Part shown: piece by piece, positions 55,162-63,729 of the stretch
How the letters are laid out: every line of letters starts with the position of its first letter
Numbering within the stretch: the stretch's first letter is position 1
Assembly (NCBI GenBank): GCA_013306675.1
Contig: JABLUY010000100.1
Location: 1-64,000 of the forward strand
Source: Thraustochytrium sp. TN22
Taxonomy: Eukaryota; Sar; Bigyra; Thraustochytrida; Thraustochytriidae
Direction of reading: 5' to 3'
Length of the DNA stretch: 64,000 bases
The notes under the pieces: generated by a model
Seen by the model: the letters and a program-made list of their open reading frames with translations, nothing else
Databases searched by the model: none
Told to the model about the DNA's origin: nothing
Made by a program: the position numbers and the translations under genes

Positions 55162-57729
55162 TCAGCACCGCTCGAAGATCTTATAGAGCTTCTCGAGCGC
55201 GGCAATCTTGCGAAAAATGCCGGCAGCCGGGTCGGCGTGCCGCTCGTTCGGCACGAGCCGTTTCATGTGCGGTAAGATGACGTTCTTGAAGATGTAGCGC
55301 CGGTCCGTGCGGTCGCGGCGCCACATGTCGTTCTCGTTGAAGGTGCGCCGCTGCTCGTCCGAGAGCGGGCCGAGGTCCGAGTAGAAGAGCGCCAGCTCCT
55401 CGGCCAGCGTTGCAAAGCACCCGCGCTCGTCGAACCATTCCACCTTGTCCATAATGCGCAGCAAGAAGACCAGCAGCGCCGCGGGCCGCGGCACGTGGCC
55501 CGGAATCACCTCCGGCAACGAGCGCACCGTCTTGGTTTCCGGGTCGATCGAGATGCGAAAGTACTCGTCCAGCATGCTGGCGCGCTCCGCGAGGAAGCTT
55601 GCTGCCTTGTCCGGATCAACCTCGCTCCCGGCGTTCTTGCCCGTTGCGCCGCGCGCCTCCAGCGCCGCACGGACCGCCTCGGCGATGGGCAGCGGCTTGT
55701 CCAGCACGATGCGCTCAAAGCGGCCGAACTTGCGCAGCACCTGCTGGTAGAAGAGCTCCTGCGTCAGCACGACCGCGTCCATCACGTAGAGGCCCGTGTT
55801 CACCTGGACCAGGCACAGGTTCTCGTCGACCCAGCCCACGAAGACGAGAGCGCGCAGCAACTTCTGCATGTTTTCGTGGGCACGGCCCTCGAACTCCGCC
55901 ACGAGACCTTGCACGCTCGCCAGTGAAAAGGCCTCCTCGGTCAGGTCGTCATTGAACTTGTGCGCGGGATGGATGCGCTCTGCGCTGGCGCCCACGACGG
56001 CCGGCGCTTGCGACGCACCGTCGTCCGCCTCGCCGTCCAGGTCGCTACTACTGCTCGCCCGCTGCCGTCGGGCTGTCTTGGCCGTTGCCTTGGCCGAGGA
56101 TGACGACGTCGCGCCCTCCTCGCCCTCGTCCGCCTCGCCGTCCGAGCGCGCGCGCTTCCGAGCGCTGGCGCTGGCGCTGCGCTGGCTCAAGAAGGCGTCC
56201 AGCCCGCTGGATCGGTGGTCGGTGCGCACGAGGCGCTCCGGCCGGTACGCCGGCTTCTTGGACGCGGACGTGAGGCGCGAGGCGGAGCTCACCACGCTGG
56301 CGGCGTCGTCCTGCAGGTCCGACGGCCGGCGCCGCACCTTGCGCAGGGGCGTCTGCGAGGCGCTGGCCACCGAGGCCGCGTCCGCGCCCGTCTGCACAGC
56401 GTCTGGCGCCGCGCCCGTGTCCGCGGCCTCTGTGTCGTCCTGGCCCTCGCTCGCGCCCACGGCGACCTCCTCGTCGTCTTCCTGGTCTTCCTGGTCGCCG
56501 TCCCTGCTGCGCTGCGAGGCGCCGACGCGCAGCGTCTGCTGCGTATAAAAGACGCGCGAGCTGTTGGCGTTGGCCAGCTTGTCGCGCAGGCCCTGCACGA
56601 TGCGGCCCACGACCAGGTCCTCATCCAAGAAGTGGACCTCGCGCTTGGTCGGGTGCACGTTGACGTCAATGCGCGGGGCTGGCAGCTCGATCGACAGATA
56701 CACGAACGGGAAGGTGCCCTTGGGCAAGAACTCCGCGTACACCGCCTCGATGGCGCGCTTGAGGCTCGAGCAGTGCACCAGACGATGGTTGATGAAGAAC
56801 ACATAGGTGCTCTTCTTGCGATTGTAGTTGGCGTTGGACACGTAACCATCGTAGGACCAGGCCGGCGCTGGCGCTGGCGCTGGCGCTGGCGCCACCTCGG
56901 CTGCCTCCGTCTCCGCATCCGCCGGCGCCGCGGCGGGCACGTCCTCGTTCCCGCAGTCCTCGCGAAGGTGGACCACCTCCTGGGCCACGTACGACCCGTA
57001 CACGGTGCGGATATTGTCCAGCTTGGAATCGGTCTCGCGCGTGTGCAGGTCCGGCGCCGTGCTGGGCAGCTTCTTGCACACGAAGCCAACGCCACGGTGC
57101 ACGGGCTTGCCGGCCTCCTGGTTCTCGCGCTTTTGCTCCTCGGACAGACCGCGGTGAATGGCGTACCTGGAAACCACGTCCAAGATGCGCGAGTACTCGT
57201 CGGCGGCGTTGCGCAGCGCGCGCTTGCGCGCCGGCACGTTGAAGAAGAGGTCGTCCACCAGCACCGTGGTGCCGACGACGCCGGCGAGCGGCCGCGGCGC
57301 CGCCTTCTTGCCCGGCGCCGGCGCCACGATCTTGCCGTCCGCATACACAGCGCGGTACGCCACGGGCTGGCCGGCCGTCTTGGACGTGATGGTGACACGT
57401 GCAACGTGCGAGATGCTCGCCAGAGCCTCGCCGCGGAAGCCGTAGGTGCCAATCTGCTCCAGGTCCTCAAACTCCTTCAGTTTGCTCGTGTAGAACCGCT
57501 CGCACACCACGGGCAGGTCAGCCAGCCCAATGCCCTTGCCATTGTCCTGGATGGACAGCTGCTTGAGCCCACCCGTGGCGGCCTTGACCGTCACGCTCGT
57601 CGCGCCGGCGTCGATCGAGTTCTCCAGCATCTCCTTGACGGCCGACACTGGCCTGTGGATCACCTCGCCTGCCGCGATGCGGTTCACCACCTCGTCGCTC
57701 AGCCGCGCGATGCTCGCGCCCGCCGCCAT
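55162..57729 (-). CDS. MLH1: DNA mismatch repair protein MLH1
   Basis: The ATG at 57729 gives 855 residues, somewhat longer than animal MLH1. The frame is open upstream but that part is not conserved. The GHKL ATPase is complete: VNRIAAGEVIHRPVSAVKEM, LENSIDAGAT with the catalytic Glu36, QDNGKGIG, and TYGFRGEALASISHV. VLVDDLFFNVPARKRALRNA is the next conserved block. A long Ser/Asp/Arg-rich linker (roughly 390-560) joins it to the C-terminal dimerisation domain (LRALVFVGWVDENLCLVQVN, YVMDAVVLTQELFYQQ). The protein ends YKIFERC; the terminal FERC is a hallmark of MLH1 and completes the endonuclease site of its PMS partner. It acts in nuclear mismatch repair and meiotic recombination. The linker is the main difference from other species. 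Confidence 0.96.
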   Translation of the reverse strand: MAAGASIARLSDEVVNRIAAGEVIHRPVSAVKEMLENSIDAGATSVTVKAATGGLKQLSIQDNGKGIGLADLPVVCERFYTSKLKEFEDLEQIGTYGFRGEALASISHVARVTITSKTAGQPVAYRAVYADGKIVAPAPGKKAAPRPLAGVVGTTVLVDDLFFNVPARKRALRNAADEYSRILDVVSRYAIHRGLSEEQKRENQEAGKPVHRGVGFVCKKLPSTAPDLHTRETDSKLDNIRTVYGSYVAQEVVHLREDCGNEDVPAAAPADAETEAAEVAPAPAPAPAPAWSYDGYVSNANYNRKKSTYVFFINHRLVHCSSLKRAIEAVYAEFLPKGTFPFVYLSIELPAPRIDVNVHPTKREVHFLDEDLVVGRIVQGLRDKLANANSSRVFYTQQTLRVGASQRSRDGDQEDQEDDEEVAVGASEGQDDTEAADTGAAPDAVQTGADAASVASASQTPLRKVRRRPSDLQDDAASVVSSASRLTSASKKPAYRPERLVRTDHRSSGLDAFLSQRSASASARKRARSDGEADEGEEGATSSSSAKATAKTARRQRASSSSDLDGEADDGASQAPAVVGASAERIHPAHKFNDDLTEEAFSLASVQGLVAEFEGRAHENMQKLLRALVFVGWVDENLCLVQVNTGLYVMDAVVLTQELFYQQVLRKFGRFERIVLDKPLPIAEAVRAALEARGATGKNAGSEVDPDKAASFLAERASMLDEYFRISIDPETKTVRSLPEVIPGHVPRPAALLVFLLRIMDKVEWFDERGCFATLAEELALFYSDLGPLSDEQRRTFNENDMWRRDRTDRRYIFKNVILPHMKRLVPNERHADPAAGIFRKIAALEKLYKIFERC

Positions 57730-58334
57730 GGCGGCCTCGCGCGGATCCGCGCGGATCCGGTCCGAGCGGGGCGAGCTGCGCGGATCCGCCCACGCCGCGC
57801 CTCGGCCCGCCGGGCCTGCGCGCGGGCCCGCGCGCCCGTTGCGCGCCGCCGCCCGCCACCGCGCGCGCGCGCGAGCGAGCGCTCCCGCGACGCGAGTTGA
57901 CTCGGAGGAGACTTTGATTTGGGTTTTGCGCGGCGGGCGGTGGTTAGGCTCGCTTGGACGCGGACCAGGACCTGCAAAAGGACGGCGAGCTGGCGAACAC
58001 GATGCGAAGCGAAGCAGCGCCAAAACGCAAAAGGGCGCTTTGGAGAGCACGAGCGAGGGCTCGAGCGAGCGCTTGACTTGAGAACGAGCTGGTCGCGGCC
58101 TCGTCTCGCGATTTGCGTGGCTCAACCATTCTCTTCTCTGTCTTCCTCTCTCCGCCTCTCTGTCGCCCACCCTTGGTCTCTCTCCTCTCCTCGTCTCTCC
58201 TCGTCGTTGCCTTTCTTCTCTCACTCTTCGTCTCTCTCTTCTCTCTTCATCCCTCTTTTCATCTCTCTCTCTCTCTCTCTTTGTCTGCGTCGTCCTTGTC
58301 GATGGAGCCCCCGTAGTGCTGGCGCGGTTCAACG
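57730..58334. other. Intergenic region upstream of MLH1
   Basis: It contains the MLH1 promoter side and the 3' end of the next gene. A TCTC-rich tract, with (TC)10 at 58262-58281 and many CTCTCTT words before it, is the only structure. Confidence 0.45.
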
Positions 58335-59804
58335 TCAGGCCTGGGTCTGAGAGCGCTCGGAGAGGCCCTGGAGGGCGTCGACGACGCGGTCAATGGCATC
58401 TTCGAGGTCATCGGCGGGGGTCTCGGGGACGGGGCTGGCCTCGAGCGCGGCGTAAGCCTCCTCCGCGAAGGCGCCGTCGATTCGGACGATGAGGGGGAGG
58501 TCAAAGTAGGACTCCTCGTCGCAAGCGATGAGGGCCTGCGCGACGTCATCGCAGCGCGTGAAGCCACCGAAGACGTTGACGAGGATGACCTTGACCTGGG
58601 GGTCGTCGCGCAGCAAGCGGACGGCGGTGCGCATGGCCTCGCCGGCGTCGACGCGGTGCGCGGTGCCGATGTTGACCATGGGGCCGGGCGTGACGCCGGC
58701 GTCGAAGAGCATGTCGCGAGTTGCCATGCCGAGGCCGCCGCCGTTGACGATGCAGCCCACCGGGCCTGGGAGTGGGATGAGGCCGAGACCGGCCTCGCGC
58801 GCCTCGCGCGCGGCCGGGTGCATGTCGTCGTTGGTGTCGACGGCGCGCGCGGTGAGCTCCCGCTGGCGGAAGGCGGCGGCGTCGTCGAGCTCCATGTGCA
58901 CCTCGAGGCAGGCGACGTCCTCCTGGTCGGGCTCGGCGCCGCTGTGCGTGGCCTTGACCTCGGCGAGCGAGTCCGTCTCAAGCAGGAGCGCGTCGGAGCC
59001 GATGAACATGCAGTAGAGGTACTCGATCTGCGCCTGGGCGGCCGGGACGTTCTCGCGCTTGAAGCCCATGGCCTCGGCCAGGAAGGAGGTCTGCGCTTCG
59101 GATGGCCCGTGGATGATGTCGATGGTGTCCGAGAGCACACGCACCTCCTCCTCCCGCGGCAGCGTCTTGACCTCGGTCGGGTCCGCGGCGCGCTGGTTCT
59201 CCTCGGCGCCGAGCTTGGCCGCCTCGGGCGTCTGCTGCTCTTCGGCACCAGGCTGCGCGGCGTCCGGTAGTCGCCAGGCGCGGATGCGCGGACCGGTCAG
59301 CTCCGCCTTGAGCTCGATGGAGAGCCCGAACCGCGTGCGCGGCCGCACGAGCTCCTCCAAGACCACCTTGGCCGGCGGCGCGGCCTGCTTCTTCTCCTGT
59401 CCGTCCCCGGCCTCGGCCTCGGGCGGTTCGAGCCACGCTTGGACGCGCTCCAGCACCTGGGCCGGGTCGTCCGACACGAGGGTCTCCTCGCCCTCGCGCG
59501 ACGCCCTGAAGCTCGCGCCCGGGTGGTCCGCGAGCACGTCGTCCAGGAAGCCCTGCGCCTCGTCGACCTTGGCGACCCAGGCCGTCCTCGGTGCGTTCAC
59601 GTTGTACCGCTGCATAAAGTCGCGGCTCACCAGGCCGTCCACCTGCAGGCCGCGCGTCTGGCCGGTCCCGGCGGCTGCGGCGGCCGCGCCGGCCTGCGTG
59701 CTCCACCGCGCCGAGGTGCCCTTGAGCGGCGCGACGCGCCAGCCCGAGGCTCTCGCCGCCGCCATGCGCAGCCGGCCCAGCCCGCTCCGCCACACGCTCA
59801 GCAT
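58335..59804 (-). CDS. Divergent succinyl-CoA ligase beta-like protein, probably mitochondrial
   Basis: The ATG at 59804 gives 489 residues. The first 40 residues are Arg/Ala/Ser-rich without acids (MLSVWRSGLGRLRMAAARAS), a good mitochondrial targeting sequence. The C-terminal third matches the ligase-CoA domain of succinyl-CoA synthetase beta: GPVGCIVNGGGLGMATRDML, then VRLLRDDPQVKVILVNVFGG and FTRCDDVAQALIA. In the ATP-grasp half, the EINP magnesium motif is not seen (LLLETDSLAEV instead), and the DVGGGA segment reads NIGTAHRVDAGE. An inserted acidic/Gln-rich segment (about 185-225) is unusual. The true enzyme makes ATP or GTP from succinyl-CoA. Here catalytic residues seem lost, so a regulatory or structural paralogue is more likely. 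This depends on alignment by eye. Confidence 0.75.
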   Translation of the reverse strand: MLSVWRSGLGRLRMAAARASGWRVAPLKGTSARWSTQAGAAAAAAGTGQTRGLQVDGLVSRDFMQRYNVNAPRTAWVAKVDEAQGFLDDVLADHPGASFRASREGEETLVSDDPAQVLERVQAWLEPPEAEAGDGQEKKQAAPPAKVVLEELVRPRTRFGLSIELKAELTGPRIRAWRLPDAAQPGAEEQQTPEAAKLGAEENQRAADPTEVKTLPREEEVRVLSDTIDIIHGPSEAQTSFLAEAMGFKRENVPAAQAQIEYLYCMFIGSDALLLETDSLAEVKATHSGAEPDQEDVACLEVHMELDDAAAFRQRELTARAVDTNDDMHPAAREAREAGLGLIPLPGPVGCIVNGGGLGMATRDMLFDAGVTPGPMVNIGTAHRVDAGEAMRTAVRLLRDDPQVKVILVNVFGGFTRCDDVAQALIACDEESYFDLPLIVRIDGAFAEEAYAALEASPVPETPADDLEDAIDRVVDALQGLSERSQTQA

Positions 59805-59941
59805 GGTGCCCGGCGCTCGCTCCGCTGCGTGCTCCGCTGCGTGCTCCGCGCCGCCCTCCGCCGCCCTGCCCCGCGCGCGCGCGGCCGCCCGAGTCGTAGG
59901 TTCGGGCTTTGCGTTTGCGCTTGGTCGGGGCGGGACGCTAC

Positions 59942-60371
59942 GGCGTACCTCGCCTCGGTGCAGCACCAGCACCTGCACCAGCACCAGCACTAGCAGCACG
60001 AGCACCAGCTCCTGCAGCGTCTCTTCTTCGTGCAGGCAAACTAGCTAGCTAGAGCCGTGGGAGCCCTCTCCAGGCTGTCTGCAGTGCTGGCAGCCTTGTG
60101 AGGAGGCCGCGGGGCAGAAAACGCAGCAGGGACTGCGCGGCTCTGCTTGTGCTTCGCTTCTTTGAAGTCACGCTTTTGGCGTACCTTGCCTCGGTGCAGC
60201 AGCGGCGGCGGCAGCAGCGGCAGCGGCAGCAGGTGTTCTCCGTCGTGCAGGCAAACTAGAGCCACGGGAGGCCACTTTGGGCCTACCTGCTGACAGCCTT
60301 GTGAGGAGGCCGCAGGGCAGAAAGCGCAGCAAGGGCCGTGCGGTTCTGCACGTGCTTCGCTTCTTCGACAT
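59942..60371. repeat. Imperfect tandem duplication of about 200-240 bp
   Basis: Copy one (59942-60178) and copy two (60179-60371) both start GGCGTACC-T-GCCTCGGTGCAGCA, pass through GTGCAGGCAAACTAG and GCAGCCTTGTGAGGAGGCCG or a close variant, and end TGCTTCGCTTCTT. The CAG-rich internal part differs in length (CAGCAC units in one, CAGCGG units in the other). Confidence 0.8.
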
Positions 60372-60394
60372 CATCGGACCGGCTTGCTCGACAA

Positions 60395-60439
60395 GCGCTT
60401 CGTGTGCAGGCGCTTCGTGTGCAGGCGCTTCGTGTGCAG
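60395..60439. repeat. 15 bp unit repeated three times
   Basis: GCGCTTCGTGTGCAG occurs at 60395, 60410 and 60425, the last with one change. Confidence 0.9.
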
Positions 60440-60638
60440 TCGTTCTGACTCTGACACGGCCTCATTCACTCATCTCACCACTCAAGGAGGACTCGGACTC
60501 GGAAAGAAGAAGAAAAGGTCACAAGGTCGACGTCTTGCGGCGGCTCACACTGCATCGATTCTTTATCAGAAAGGGAGGGCGAGGGCGAGAATACGTGTTC
60601 ATAGGGGACGAGGGCCAAGTAGCACCCATAGACCTCCA

Positions 60639-61457
60639 TCAAAGGGCAGGGCCGACCTGCGCCTTGCCGTCGATGCCCTGCAGAACCGAGGTGATGCGGC
60701 CGTCGGGCCCGTTCAGATACAACTTGGCAATGGTCTCGCAGGCGATGTACACAGGCGGCACGAACCAGAGCAGGTGCACAGGGACCTGCTGGCACATGTT
60801 GGCCAGTACGGGGAGCAGGCCGATGGTGAGCACAACGTAGGCCGCCACGGCGACGAGCGCGGCGACGAGCACCCAGCGGCGGTGCACCGTGCCTTGAGCG
60901 CTAGGCCAGGTAGCCACGAAGATGGCCGCGAGAGCGGCGATGTAGAGCGCAGCCGCGGCGTAGACGACGACGTTGGGCTCGATGCCGATCTCGCCCTCCT
61001 GTTGCAGCAGCGCCCCGATGACCACGTAGGCGGTGAGGAGCTGGCCGCGCGAGAAGAGAAAGAGCAAGACTCGGGGGTTGTCGTCCGCGCCAAAGGTCCT
61101 GATGTCATAGATGGTGGACAGCGCGCCGACGAACAAAAAGGCAAGCGAGAGCCCTGAGTCCCAGCTGATGGTCGTGCAGGAGTCCTCGCCCGGCTTGTAC
61201 ACATACCAATAGACGATCTGCGCGAAGGTGGACAGGTCCTCGTTCAGATGCTGCGTGACTGGGCGCTTGACCAAGGTGAGCAGGATGCCGAGCGCGCCGA
61301 AGGCGATCGACACGCTGCCCCAGAGGTACGGGTTGCGCGTGCCTGTGATATTTTCCTCGTCCACGGACGCGATCTTGGCGCCCACGCCCACGCCCCACGC
61401 CAGCTCCAGCAGCTGCAGCGCCTTGAACGCCAGCGCGAACCCCTTGCGCGCCGCCAT
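60639..61457 (-). CDS. Multipass membrane protein of unknown function
   Basis: The ATG at 61457 (MAARKGFALAFKALQLLELA) gives 272 residues. About seven hydrophobic segments are visible, among them LWGSVSIAFGALGILLTLV, SLAFLFVGALSTIYDIR, LLTAYVVIGALLQQEG, VVVYAAAALYIAALAAIFVA, VLVAALVAVAAYVVLTIGLL and VHLLWFVPPVYIACETIAKL. Loops are short. Charged loop residues include VDEENITGTRNPY and FGADDNPRVLL. No family signature is recognised. It is head to head with another multipass gene, 859 bases between starts, which may be coincidence. It has clear coding bias. Confidence 0.75.
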   Translation of the reverse strand: MAARKGFALAFKALQLLELAWGVGVGAKIASVDEENITGTRNPYLWGSVSIAFGALGILLTLVKRPVTQHLNEDLSTFAQIVYWYVYKPGEDSCTTISWDSGLSLAFLFVGALSTIYDIRTFGADDNPRVLLFLFSRGQLLTAYVVIGALLQQEGEIGIEPNVVVYAAAALYIAALAAIFVATWPSAQGTVHRRWVLVAALVAVAAYVVLTIGLLPVLANMCQQVPVHLLWFVPPVYIACETIAKLYLNGPDGRITSVLQGIDGKAQVGPAL

Positions 61458-62316
61458 GCTTGCCGCGCCGCGCGCAGGCGCTCCCGAGATTGCAGTGCCG
61501 GCGATTCCAGCTTTGCCTGCCTGCCTGCCTGCCTCCCTCCCTCCCTCCCTGACAGAAAGGGCACCAAAAGGCGGCACTGCAAGGCTGCGCGGCAAGGCTC
61601 CGAGTCGGAGCCTCCCTCGGCCAGCAGCTCGACGCAGCTCGAGTCGAAAGAGTGCATTCCAGCGCGTGCCACGTTCTGTGGCAGCAGGCTGTGGCACTGA
61701 CAGCAACACACCCGGTACCTTCGCATCCGTCGTCTCCGGGTGCGTACGCCCAACCAACCTCAGCTGTCGTCGGGTCGACCTCCAGACCGAGAGGAGGGTG
61801 ACGAGTGACGACAGCGACTTCAACGCCGCCAACTTCTGCTTCGAGCGAGAGAGGCCAAGCGCCACGCAGCGCGCAACCTGAGTCGGCGTGCCCGCCCGCC
61901 CGCTGCAATGGGCGAGCACAAGCTGCGCGGGTGGGTCCCTGTTTTCGGTACCGGTACCCGCACGCGCGCGGCGCCGCCGCGGCCCGGCCTGGCCGCCCCG
62001 GCCCCGCCCCGCCCAGCCCCGCGCGCGCGGCCTGGCCCGGCGGCCCGCGCGCGCCCCGCCGCGCGGGCCCGCCCGCGAGCCGCGGCGGCCGGCGCGGGCC
62101 GCGTGCGTGCACGTGCGCGGACGCACAGTCAACTCCATGTGCCATGTCCATCCGCTGCTTGCGCGCGCCAGGCGAGCAAACCCCGAAGAGCCGAGCGCGT
62201 GAGGCGGCGCGCGCGCGCGCGGCAGAGCTCGCAGCGGCGCGGCGAGGCCGGGCGTCGCGGCTGCTGCCCCCGGCCGTGCCCGACCGCGTCGCCTCGCCTG
62301 AAGGCGGACGGCAGCC
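61458..62316. promoter_or_regulatory. Divergent intergenic region between two membrane-protein genes
   Basis: A simple repeat (TGCC then TCCC units) lies at 61514-61550. From 61950 to 62280 the sequence is extremely GC-rich. Promoters for both neighbours should lie here. Confidence 0.4.
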
Positions 62317-63729
62317 ATGTCGGAGGAGGAGGCGGAGTCGTGGTCCGAGGACCAGCGGGGCGTGCTGGTGCTGCAGTACATGCTCATCGCCTTCCTGTGC
62401 GTCTCGGTGACCAGCCTGCTGTGGCTGGACCTGTCGGAGCGCTGCGGCGGCCACGGGAACGGCTGGCGCTCGTTCAAGGAGTTTCCAAGGGCGCACGCTG
62501 AGGATGGACTGCAGCCAGCCGACCCGGAGGAAGGCGACGAAGGCCTCGTGGTGGCCAAGCTCGCGGACAGCGGCCAGGGCGCTTCCTCGACGAGCGTGGC
62601 GGCGCCAGCTGGCCGGCGCCGGCGCAGGCCTGAGCTGAAGCGCATCATTACGAGCCCGCGCACGCCGCAGCGCATCCGCATCTTCGTCAAGGTGCTCATG
62701 GGGACCTGGGCCATCTTTGGCATCCTCGCGTCCGGCATCCTCATCGCCAACTTTCTGCGCTACGTGCAGGACAACGCGCTGCTGGAGTCCCACATCATCG
62801 AGATTGTCGAGGAGAATCGCGGCGTCTCCTCGGAAGACTCCGACTTTTTGATCGGGTCCTCCACCTTTCTCATCCCTGGCCCGCTCTTGTCCGAGGTGCT
62901 CGTCAATCACTTCTATGACGCCTCCGAGTTGGAGTCCTTCGAGCTCTACGGCATCGACTGGATTCAAACTGTGTGCTCGCAGTACGAGTGCCAGGGCGTA
63001 GACTTTTACCAAAGCGCGGGCGCCACCGATACGGGCTTCGAGATCATCTTCGTGGCGGCACCCTACGGCACCAACCCGACGCTCATGATCCTCCTGGTCG
63101 TGGCGCTCGTGGTCGACGCCTGGACATTTTCCGTTTATGCCTTCTTCGTCTGCGTGCGCTACCGCACCGTGGAGAACGAGAAGACGCGCCGTCCCGCCAT
63201 GGTGTGCGAGTTCTTTTTGGTCGCCTCCTCGCTCGCCCTCTTCGGAGTGCTCATCTACCTGGCGCTGGCGTACCCGATCGCCTACGACCACATCGCCTTC
63301 ATTCGCGAGATTAGAGACACCACCAACCTTGTCCCGGTCATCGCCAAGAGCAGCGCGCTGTTCACCGACGCCTATAAGTACGACTTGGTCTTTGAGGCCG
63401 TCACGGCCGAGCAAAAGCTCTGGTGCCCCACGACAGAGGCACGCACCACTCTCCTGAGCGACTACTCCATCGACTTTCTCACGAACAACTCCATGGCCGA
63501 CGCTATCAGCGACCACATCCTCACCGGCCCCTACGAAGATGCGGTGGCCGGCTGCAAGTACGTCGGTGGCATGCGCCACCGGTCCATTGTCAGCTACGCG
63601 TCCTACTGGGCGCCCGTCATTGACTTCATCCAGGACCAGGTTGTCAATCAGGGCGTGATCATCGACGGCCTGCTAATCGCCATGGACATTGTCGTCCTCG
63701 TCGCCTCGTACCTCTTCATCGTCGTGTAA
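62317..63729 (+). CDS. Multipass membrane protein with large lumenal loop, unknown function
   Basis: The ATG at 62317 gives 470 residues. The N-terminal acidic stretch (MSEEEAESWSEDQ) is followed by a helix (LVLQYMLIAFLCVSVTSLLW). A hydrophilic segment with a basic cluster (GRRRRRPELKR) leads to a second helix (VLMGTWAIFGILASGILIAN). A loop of about 100 residues with CSQYEC comes next. Two helices are at LMILLVVALVVDAWTFSVYA and FFLVASSLALFGVLIYLALA. A second loop of about 130 residues carries Cys pairs and an Asn glycosylation site (TNNSMAD). The last helix (GLLIAMDIVVLVASYLFIVV) ends the protein. The five helices with two extracytosolic loops recall tetraspan-like surface proteins, but no family is identified. 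Confidence 0.75.
   Translation: MSEEEAESWSEDQRGVLVLQYMLIAFLCVSVTSLLWLDLSERCGGHGNGWRSFKEFPRAHAEDGLQPADPEEGDEGLVVAKLADSGQGASSTSVAAPAGRRRRRPELKRIITSPRTPQRIRIFVKVLMGTWAIFGILASGILIANFLRYVQDNALLESHIIEIVEENRGVSSEDSDFLIGSSTFLIPGPLLSEVLVNHFYDASELESFELYGIDWIQTVCSQYECQGVDFYQSAGATDTGFEIIFVAAPYGTNPTLMILLVVALVVDAWTFSVYAFFVCVRYRTVENEKTRRPAMVCEFFLVASSLALFGVLIYLALAYPIAYDHIAFIREIRDTTNLVPVIAKSSALFTDAYKYDLVFEAVTAEQKLWCPTTEARTTLLSDYSIDFLTNNSMADAISDHILTGPYEDAVAGCKYVGGMRHRSIVSYASYWAPVIDFIQDQVVNQGVIIDGLLIAMDIVVLVASYLFIVV

Larger units (their letters stand above)
59805..60638. other. Intergenic region with local tandem duplication
   Basis: It holds the 5' side of the ligase-like gene. The segment from 59942 to 60371 is an imperfect tandem duplication (listed separately), followed by a 15 bp triplicated word. 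No gene is supported. Confidence 0.5.
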
